Made by a program: the position numbers and the translations under genes
NCBI GenBank assembly: GCA_010094045.1
Contig: ML986588.1
Coordinates: forward strand, 496,001-560,000
Origin: Lojkania enalia
Taxonomy: Eukaryota; Ascomycota; Dothideomycetes; Pleosporales
DNA length: 64,000 bases
Direction: 5' to 3'
Notes under the pieces: model-generated
Seen by the model: the letters and a program-made list of their open reading frames with translations, nothing else
Databases searched by the model: none
What the model was told of the DNA's origin: nothing
Part shown: positions 56,501 to 64,000 of the stretch, piece after piece
How the letters are laid out: each line of letters starts with the position of its first letter
Position numbering within the stretch: position 1 is the stretch's first letter

Positions 56501-58412
56501 CTCGATAGCAGCGTCTAGAACTGGATCGATTGTGTTCTCTTCGATCTCCTTCGTCAATAAAAACTCTTGGATGCGTAGTAGAGACGCGGCGCTATCAATA
56601 CAGGCCTGGATACACATAGGAAGATATATCAAAGGCATACGCAAGCTTGTAAACAAAGCGGTAGATGAGAAGACGGTGGCCGGGGAGAGACCCGAGTGTG
56701 TTAACGCAAATGTGATGAAGGAGATCATGGCCGTCAAGACAGGGAGACCCTGAGACACAGCGCCAACAGCATTTTTGACAGCTGTGTAATACCGAAGCAT
56801 TAATGTCTCCTCCCTTCGAAGCTGGCTCATCTGTTGTGCAAAGCCGTCGCCCCATCCAAAAAATTTTACTGGCCGGATAGCGTCTAGAACCTCGTGAGTA
56901 AGAGAGACACGGGACTCAGTGATCCTCTCATTGGCCTTCCTCTGGCGAAAGAGCACGCCTACGGCCACAACAAGTCCTCCGAATCCTAGAACGAGCAGCC
57001 CAAACCCAGCAAGAGCACTCAGATGCAAATTCACAATTACTAACTAAGTCAGAAACGATATCTAATGATAGCGGCGGGGTCTTACGGAGTGAAATGGCAA
57101 TAGTAAGGGAAAGTGGCGCAGTCCAGAGAATATGAAGAGCGCTTGCTGTCTGTGCAATACGAGAACAGTCAACCGACAGGAATGCTGTAAGATGGCTAGT
57201 TGACCAATCTTCACGTCCTCTCTTTTTTTGTAACTGGATCTTATCACTGCTATCTTCACTATATTCGTCTTCTTCATTGTTGTTGTGTTCGATCGGTGTT
57301 CCTCGACCTATAACCTGCATCGATTTGTCGAATATTGCTGAGGTCAACACTGCGCGTGTTTGGCCACCAATAACGCCTAGCAGATACATGTAATGATTGT
57401 GCGTGAAGGATTGGATAACAAGCATGCCAATAATGCCGCCCAGGTAAGCCATCCCATGCCACAACGGCGGGCCTCTCTCGCCGACAAGGTGAGCTTTGTA
57501 TGAATCCATGGCAAATTGAATCAAGTATCGTAGAGTGTAGGGCGTCGTGATTAAGAGCACATCCGCTAGGCCCCTACATATGCCTCCAATCCAAAATTCT
57601 TTTTTGAAAACTTCGTACAATGCCCAGAACAATGAGAATTTGTATCGTCGTTGACAATTTTTCTTGAATATGTCCTGTACTTTTACTGCGATGAACTGAG
57701 CACGGCGATCTGGATGGATTTGAGGAATATCCTGTAATTGAAGAGGGCGGCGGTATCCCCTCTATATAAAGAGCATAAAGGTTAGGAAACTTGTGATGAC
57801 TAAAGCAAATATCTTCAAGAACTTACCAATAGAAGTTTTGATACCCATTGAAATACGAGTCTACTGAACCAAGCCGCACCGATTTCCGCCGATTGTTCCC
57901 TTTGTTTAATCAGGTTAATCCGAGGTAGATCGCATTGCGGGCTATTGTCGGGCGGTTGTCTGGTTTCCTTCCTCGTATCGCTCTCCAACTTGCTGTATAC
58001 GGAGGGGCTGGTTATCGAACTGTCCTCGGGGTGTTCAACCAGGGTTCTTGGGGACATTAGATCGGAGTGGTATTCTGACCTCCCTACATCTGTCCCTTGG
58101 CATTCGAAGCTCAAATCGGTGCTAACGCTCAAATTGTCTGACTCGATGTAGTGCTTGGGTGTCATTCTGGGATCTGATATCCTTACCAAAATATTCCGGT
58201 CGTGTACGGTAGATATCTAGAACTAGGTAACAAAGAATTGAAATATAAATTAAGATATTCTGAATGGTAGCAAAAGTTGTGGTGTAAGAGAACGCGGGAG
58301 TTCTGGAGTGCCCAGAAGTTATTGAGCCTTCGGCGAGGATATGGTCACGACCCAGCATTGCCCAGATGGATGCGGCGTCGCGTCCAAGAGGATGGGCCAC
58401 TGTTGTAGCCAC
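53600..58412 (-). CDS. ABCC-type full ABC transporter (at least four exons; extreme N-terminus unresolved)
   Basis: Full-length ABC exporter of the ABCC (MRP/Yor1-like) group, likely in plasma or vacuolar membrane. Exons 58412-58187, 58137-57827, 57761-57086 and 57039-53600 join in frame to about 1550 residues. Layout is TMD-NBD-TMD-NBD. NBD1 has Walker A GSVGSGKTS, signature LSGGQKQRISLARA and VILDDPLSAVD. NBD2 has GRTGAGKSS, LSMGQQQLLALARV and VVCDEATAALD with intact Glu, so site 2 is hydrolytic. NBD1 has Asp in place of the Glu, as is usual for ABCC. The RGYRRPLQLQDIPQIHPDR block before TMD1 is typical. The frame at 58412 starts with GTG, and an in-frame TAG lies just before, so a short upstream exon with the ATG is expected but I could not place it. 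It diverges from ATP-grasp copy 2. Confidence 0.88.
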
Positions 58413-58666
58413 AGTTGCCTATGACACAAATGTAAGATATATAGCAGCGAAGTCTTCCTCGGTTGTCACTGTCAGCCAAGCTTAAATCCTCCACGCTCAT
58501 CGCCATCCCTCAATCCTCTAAAGGAAGGCTCTACGCGATCATAGAAAAGGCGCTGTAAATATTGGTAATGTTGGCAGCATTTTTGAAATTAATTTAACGA
58601 CTCTTCCGCGGATCGTACAAACCATTTTCTCGCTTTGCCTAGTCCGATAAAACCACCTCAAAGACC
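58413..58666. promoter_or_regulatory. Short divergent promoter of ABC transporter and ATP-grasp copy 2
   Basis: About 250 bases separate the ATP-grasp start from the first recognised transporter exon; part of it must hold the missing transporter exon. So close a head-to-head pair suggests co-regulation. Confidence 0.5.
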
Positions 58667-60073
58667 ATGACGACCCCTCGCCAAGTCGAGCTGACAACTA
58701 CGCTTGCCGACCTCTACTCTCAAGACGGCGGAAATAGTGACGAAATCGCTCTTGTCTACGCATTTCCCAATCCGACACAGATAGCTGCATCACTGCCTAC
58801 TTCGCACAAATATGCCTACCAGGGCCCACGAACAATTAAAGTTAGTGCCGATACAATGGCACGCATTTGTTTAGGGTGTCTAGCACAATACTACGGCTTC
58901 ATTGCTGGACCCATGGATCTCTACCTCTTCGACCTGGACAAGACCAAAATGGAGGTGCTACACGAAGCGATTAGCTGGACTAAACCAGAGCCGTGGCACC
59001 GTGTTGATGCGATGCGCGTCCTCCGGGACCTGCATGTGTCCCAACAGCCTAGACTACAGTTTATTCAAAACTCGAATACGATCGCAAACCTTGAGAAGAA
59101 GAAAGCAATAATTACGCCCATGGACTTCCTGGACGGCCACGGCCCGCTTGTGGATCAGGATGTACATTGGGACCTCTTGAGCAAGCGCACACTGGCTCTG
59201 TCGGACCTTCCCAGCCCACCGACCGAAGTCACCGACTCAATTCTACGCGCCGATGAAAAAGACGACAAAGTGATACTAGAGACAGAAATCAATCGAATGC
59301 TCAAACGTATCGCGTCGCGACCCTTGCCATTTGTCGTCAAGCTACCTCTTGGAATGGGCGGACATGCTGTGTTCATGGTGAACAACGAACAAAAGCGCCA
59401 GAGTTGTTTGAGAATTCTGCGGGAAGAATTGCCATCGATGTTTCAGTCGTTGACACGTGAAAATGAAGATAGGATGCCTGTCAGCCTGCTCCTCCAGGAC
59501 GTTGTACCTGGGCCATCTGATGGTGTTTCGATCTTTATTACCCAAACGGGACGACCTATATATATCAGCACCTCTGAACAGATTCTCAATGAGCGCGACC
59601 AGTGGTCCGGCGGCTATATGGATTACACACGTCAGGAGGCTCTCGGCAGAAAGTATCATGACATCATCCAGAAGGTGGCCAAATACGTTTTTGAGCGCGG
59701 CTACTATGGGCCTATGGGCGTAGATGTCATGACCGACGAACACGGCCAACAGCTCATCGTCGACATGAATATTCGTCAAACAGGTAGCTACACACTGGGG
59801 CTGATGAAGAAGCATTTCTACGAACAGCGAAACCTGCCCATTGGTGGCTTAGTATGTCCATTGGCAATTTTGGGTGACCGTGACTCGTTTGAGAAGATGT
59901 TTGCAAAGCAGATACAGGATGGAACCATTGTGATTGCGGCTTGGTGTCGGGGCAAGGCGGGACCGGGTGCCATGTTCACTTGGAGCGCGTGCGGGTTGCT
60001 TCTGGGCACAGAAACCCGCGAGGAAATGGAAGCCCTTATGGATAAGCTAGATAAGATGGCGGTCAAGAAATAG
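58667..60073 (+). CDS. ATP-grasp ligase, copy 2
   Basis: Paralog of the ligase at 47940-49355, 468 residues, no intron. The two match throughout: LADLYSQDGGNSDEIALVYAF, ARICLGCLAQYYGFIAGP, FVVKLPLGMGGHAVFMV, VSLLLQDVV, GPMGVDVMTDEHGQQLIVDMNIRQ. The metal site again reads Asp-x-Asn. It has Gly-Met-Gly-Gly-His-Ala in the glycine loop where copy 1 has Ser-Leu-Ala-Gly-Gln-Gly, so the loops may bind ATP or substrate differently. The sequence differs enough to suggest an old duplication and separate acceptors. It starts 250 bases from a transporter on the other strand and ends 450 bases before a P450 on the same strand, which places it inside the putative cluster. Confidence 0.87.
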   Translation: MTTPRQVELTTTLADLYSQDGGNSDEIALVYAFPNPTQIAASLPTSHKYAYQGPRTIKVSADTMARICLGCLAQYYGFIAGPMDLYLFDLDKTKMEVLHEAISWTKPEPWHRVDAMRVLRDLHVSQQPRLQFIQNSNTIANLEKKKAIITPMDFLDGHGPLVDQDVHWDLLSKRTLALSDLPSPPTEVTDSILRADEKDDKVILETEINRMLKRIASRPLPFVVKLPLGMGGHAVFMVNNEQKRQSCLRILREELPSMFQSLTRENEDRMPVSLLLQDVVPGPSDGVSIFITQTGRPIYISTSEQILNERDQWSGGYMDYTRQEALGRKYHDIIQKVAKYVFERGYYGPMGVDVMTDEHGQQLIVDMNIRQTGSYTLGLMKKHFYEQRNLPIGGLVCPLAILGDRDSFEKMFAKQIQDGTIVIAAWCRGKAGPGAMFTWSACGLLLGTETREEMEALMDKLDKMAVKK

Positions 60074-60526
60074 AGGGATAATGCAGGCTCATGTGTGTCT
60101 TGGTGTTAGCGTTCGAAGGTTTCGTATTGCATTTTGGTGAGGATTCGTTATCGGTGGTTCACGTGTTGATAGCTATGCAGCCAATCAAATCAAATCAACC
60201 AATCAGCCAGTTTATCTCTTCTACCATTCTATATCGTTATCCGCCATGCCATGCCATTATGATTAATGTGGAATTCCGCTTTGCAGGAATATTCCTACAG
60301 GAGTTTCAGGAGGACTTCAAACCGAGGTCTCCTGTAAATCGTGGAATAGTCGTGCAAATGTGTACTACAAAGGATGTCAGCCAAGGTCAGCATCTCGGAC
60401 GACATATCAGCCAATCACGTTGCCCCATGTTTTTTTATGTGCTTAAATGGAGCCATCCACAATGCCCAAAAAGTGCCGATCGCCAAGCGAAGAAATTTGC
60501 TAACTCCTCTATCTTTACATTGCAAG
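60074..60526. promoter_or_regulatory. P450 promoter with CCAAT boxes, E-box and 8-base inverted repeat
   Basis: CCAAT at 60181-60185, 60199-60203 and 60411-60415; a CACGTG palindrome at 60160-60165. TACAGGAG at 60296-60303 is mirrored by CTCCTGTA at 60329-60336, an inverted repeat with a 25-base centre that could be a dimeric regulator site. No binding protein is encoded in the window. Confidence 0.45.
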
Positions 60527-62292
60527 ATGCTTCTGTCTCCTCTCACACTTATTCTAATCGCATTTGTTGCTGTCCTGTCCGCCTTCAAGAGGCTACAAAC
60601 ATGGCTCAACAACAGAGCATTCGTAGCTGCTCATGGATGCCAGTCTCCGCCTCGATTTTCCCGTTTTCAAAATATCTTACAACAGATAAAGGCAATAAAA
60701 TCCCACTCATGGCTCGATATGTGGGTGGAACGGTATGCAACGATAGCCAAGACATTCGAAAGCGCAACAGTGAGCATCAATCCTATCATCTTTACAATCG
60801 ACCCGGAAAATATCAAGGCAATCCTCGCTACGGATTTTGATAAGTTCGAGCTTGGAGACAGGCGGAGGAAGCTAATGTACCCCGTTACCGGGCCTGGCAT
60901 CTTTTCCAATGATGGAACAGCTTGGAGACATTCAAGAGTGGGTAGCTAAAATAAATGTCCGGTATCGGGTTGCATAGTACTAACCATGCTGTGAAGGCGC
61001 TAATCCGGCCAAATTTCACCAAAATGCTGATATCCGATCTTTCTACATTTGAAACACATTTTCAACACTTGCTAACAGCACTCCCGCCGGCTGATCTACA
61101 CTCAGGCTTCATTGAAGTCGATCTAATGCCATTATTTTTTCGCATGACGCTCGATTCTGCTTCAGAAACGCTCCTAGGTCCTACCATGGCGTTCCGGTCG
61201 CAATTAGACCCTCCCGGATCTGCGTCGCTACGCTTCATGGAGGCATTCGACTATGTTCAAAAGAAGATCCATAGGCGTAACATCCTTGACCGAGGGTATA
61301 TGAAGCCCTTCGGCCTAATATATGGTCTCTGGAGAGCCACAAAGAAAGATGAATTCGAGGAGGCTTGCACAACAGTCCATTCGATATTAGACAACATGAT
61401 TCTCGAATTCCTACGCAGACCTGTCAAGGTTCTGGATGAGAGTCGAAAGTACGTCTTTCTCGAGGAGATGGCAAGAAATACACGTGATCCAATTGAGTTG
61501 AAGAGCGAAGTCTTGAATGTCTTGATGGCTGGTCGTGACACGACCGCAGCTTTACTGACGAACACTTTCTTCATGCTGGCCCGTCGTCCAGATCTATGGG
61601 CACGCATCCACACGGAGACTGAAGAATCATTTGGTGGTAAGACACCGGATTATGAGACTCTGCGAAATATGAAGCAGGTTCGGAATCTGCTGAGTGAATG
61701 TGGGTGCTTCTTTCCCTTAAGAGTTCTTTGTTATATCCGCTCCCTTGAATTTTCGCCAATTAATGATGAGTTGAGTAATATACTGTTATTCAGGCTTTTC
61801 TATTTCCCAATTACAATCTAATACCTGTGTTCTCTGCTAACAGCGCCCATAGCTCTTCGTTTGTACCCACCTGTCCCCTTCAACGCCCGAACAGCCACGG
61901 AAAACATCACGTTGCCACGGGGTGGTGGTACTGACGGCCAATCACCAATATTCGTCAAGAAGGGCCAGCAAGTGAATTACCACGTTTACTGCCTGCACCG
62001 CTCGCCCGATATATTCGGCCCAGACGCTGATGTCTTCAGGCCTGATCGGTGGGATGATGCAGGGCTGAGACCGGGATGGGGTTATATTCCGTTTAACGGT
62101 GGCGCACGCATCTGCCTTGGTCAGCAATTTGCGCTAACTAAGGCATCGTATGTGCTTGTGAGGATAATGCAAGAGTTTGAGTTAATAGAGAATCGAGACG
62201 CAGAGCCCGAGTGGAAAGAGCAGATCTCTTTGGTTACTAAGTCGAGAAATGGCGCAAAAGTTGCATTAAAAAGGCGTGAGCGTAAGAATTGA
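60527..62292 (+). CDS. Cytochrome P450, CYP52/CYP63-like (three exons)
   Basis: ER-anchored monooxygenase. Exons 60527-60937, 60997-61699 and 61853-62292 give 517 residues. Both introns use a GTGGGT donor; the second is unusually long for this window (153 bases). An N-terminal membrane helix ([15 protein letters not shown]) is followed by WRHSR of helix C. The I-helix carries [10 protein letters not shown], the K-helix ESLR motif comes from the exon 2/3 join, and the heme loop is [15 protein letters not shown] with the ligand Cys near residue 459. The [19 protein letters not shown] segment is characteristic of fungal CYP52-type enzymes, which hydroxylate alkanes and fatty acids at the terminal carbon. 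A related sequence in a biosynthetic cluster may act on an acyl chain instead. Substrate is inference. Confidence 0.9.
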
Positions 62293-62871
62293 AACAATTC
62301 ATAATGAATTCTTGGACTAAATCAGGGTTTAAAGGAGTTTTAACCAACTAGAATCATTTCCTTCCTCGTTATTAGAATTATTCCAAAACCGCCGCTTTAA
62401 TTGTTATCTAAGCTTCGTGATGAATGCTACTCTAATTTAAATATTGAATAAGTTCCCAATTATCGAATGTGAGCTATATATCAACAAAGATGAGGCGCTG
62501 AAAAGGTGAGATAGTAAATTGAAATTCAGTATACAACTGTTACAATTTGAAGAGATATCTCATGATCCTGATTTTCACATAAGCAAAATCTGCTGACAGG
62601 AACATCAAGTACGAGTACTTATTATACATTATTAATTATTTTAATGCAACCCCAAGCACATTTAGTGGTGAGACAATTTAATTCACTGTTGACTTTGATT
62701 CCAAGATATTCAGAAGGGTAAGTCAAAAATCAAATCTCTATGAACAAATACTACATAAACCCATAAGAGACCAGAATTCGGATGCGCCACTTGTATGCTA
62801 CACGCTCTACAAAATATTTCAGTTGACGAAAAATATTCACTCACAAACAACTTAAATACTGGAGCTATCCT
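62293..62871. other. AT-rich convergent spacer between P450 and enoyl reductase
   Basis: 579 bases, very AT-rich, no gene. Confidence 0.5.
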
Positions 62872-64000
62872 CTAAGGTGCCTCCACCTTTAACTCTCTTC
62901 GATCCGCAGTTCGATAGATTAACTTTTCACCCCTGACTTTTCCTCTCTTCAATAAATGTACACCCTCAAGCAGGCCCTCAAGACCGTCAGGTTCCACGCG
63001 GATGGGATGTGGCTTAATCTCACCGCTCTCGAAGATGGGGTTCATGTAAGGCCAAATAGCGCGCTTGAAATCGGCGCATTCAGGCTTGCCTGGAGTCCCA
63101 AATGGCTCGGGCCAGCTGATAGGCAAACCCCGTAGCCAGGTTGCTAGCACCCAGTCTGGTGTGACGGTGCGTCGGGTAGCACAGTGTTCGGGATATGGTT
63201 CTAGGCCAACGTCTGCAATGTGTTAGGAAGGTAAGGGTGGGGACAGGAAGTTATAGCGTACATTTCCCGCCACAACGACCAATTGCTTGATAGCATATCT
63301 TCATGGTACTTTCTTCAGTGATGCAATCGAGCGCATACTCTAGAGCGTTCTTCGTTAGGGCACGAATGTCCTGGCCGCAGGTTGAAGAGTGGTAGTCAAA
63401 GCACTCATCCGCCCCGTACGAACGGACAAGATTGAAGTTGCGCGGTGAGCAAGTAGTTATTACACGTGCACCCATTCGCTTTAGCAGCTGGATAGCAAAG
63501 GTACCTGTAGATGTTGCCCCCCCATACACCAAAATATCGAAGGGTTCTTCGGCTGGCTTCCTAAGAAGTTCGTATGGCAGCTTAAGCGAATGGAATATTG
63601 CCATTACCGAGGTTGCGATACGTAGAGGCATACTAGCGCCCACCTGGAAGCTCATATCCTCTGGCATCTTGAGCGCCATGATGCCGTCGACTGAAGTGTA
63701 CTCAGCAAATGCACCCGATTGAGGCCGAAGCGCCTCCATGCCGTCGCATGCGCCACAGACTCGATCACCTAGCTTCACCCGTCCTTCTGCCGCAATATCT
63801 TTACCTATTGCCACCACCACTCCGGAACAATCAATCTAGAGCATGCGTTAACTTTGTAATAAATAAATTTTGTATGGTATAATGTTATTACTTACACCGT
63901 AGACTGCACCCACTCCAACAAACGATCCCACCATCTTTGTGTCAACAGGATTCAGACCCACATACTCTGTCTTGATAATCACACAATCGTCTGAAATAGG
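62872..64000 (-). CDS. Zinc-type MDR trans-enoyl reductase (LovC-like), N-terminus off the window
   Basis: Medium-chain reductase fold without the catalytic zinc, as in trans-acting enoyl reductases that serve polyketide synthases. Exons 64000-63896 (partial), 63835-63262 and 63212-62872 give 339 residues; about 25 N-terminal residues are missing. The visible start is PISDDCVIIKTEYVGLNPVD. Next come IDCSGVVVAIGKDI, DRVCGAC, PQSGAFAEY, the NADPH motif ILVYGGATSTGTFAIQLL, GADECFDY, and near the end LRGLPISWPEP and KVRGEKLIYRT. These match LovC/ApdC-type proteins more than alcohol dehydrogenases. The partner synthase is expected beyond the right edge. The same fold also occurs in quinone reductases and toxin-cluster dehydrogenases, so a stand-alone role remains possible. 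Confidence 0.87.

Overview
This window is from a filamentous ascomycete (Pezizomycotina). Genes sit singly on both strands, many with short introns of about 46-70 bases and CTGAC/CTAAC-type branch sites, and the families are typical of such fungi: a Ski2-like Slh1 helicase, Ykt6, an AA9 polysaccharide monooxygenase, a rhodopsin-domain membrane protein, a 2EXR protein, a Xi-class glutathione transferase and a LovC-type enoyl reductase. A 65-base run of N near 25.9 kb marks a draft scaffold. I cannot fix the class or genus. All exon joins were worked out by eye from frame, GT/AG sites and family resemblance. Every joined model except the right-edge fragment and the ABC transporter N-terminus gives an uninterrupted reading frame.

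Left part (0-22 kb): a BTB/POZ-like protein cut by the window edge, a monocarboxylate-type MFS transporter, a protein of unknown function, the large helicase SLH1/ASCC3 diverging from the five-exon SNARE YKT6, a PQ-loop-like membrane protein converging on an unknown beta-rich protein, and a secreted protein joining an HEXXH aspzincin-like protease to an SGNH hydrolase through a Pro/Ser/Thr linker.

Middle (22-47.7 kb): a gene-poor stretch (21.7-26.7 kb) with an acidic decayed ORF, a two-exon cysteine-rich secreted peptide of 62 residues and the assembly gap. Then come a secreted AA9 LPMO, an Old Yellow Enzyme, two neighbouring Golgi-type glycosyltransferases (GT34-like and GT90/CAP10-like), a secreted M14 carboxypeptidase, a rhodopsin-domain protein, a Xi-class GST, an APH-like kinase, a 2EXR protein and an Ayr1-like short-chain reductase.

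Right part (47.9-64 kb): this looks like the edge of a specialised-metabolism locus. It has two paralogous ATP-grasp ligases about 10 kb apart, an ABCC exporter transcribed divergently from the second ligase, a CYP52-like P450, and a trans-acting enoyl reductase that runs off the right edge. Between the ligases are a small secreted protein, a decayed inverted paralog of it, and a striking 516-bp inverted repeat with arms of 181 and 205 bases. A plausible but unproven reading is that P450 oxidation of an acyl chain, reductase tailoring of a polyketide or fatty acyl scaffold, ATP-grasp amide or ester formation, and ABCC export act on one product.
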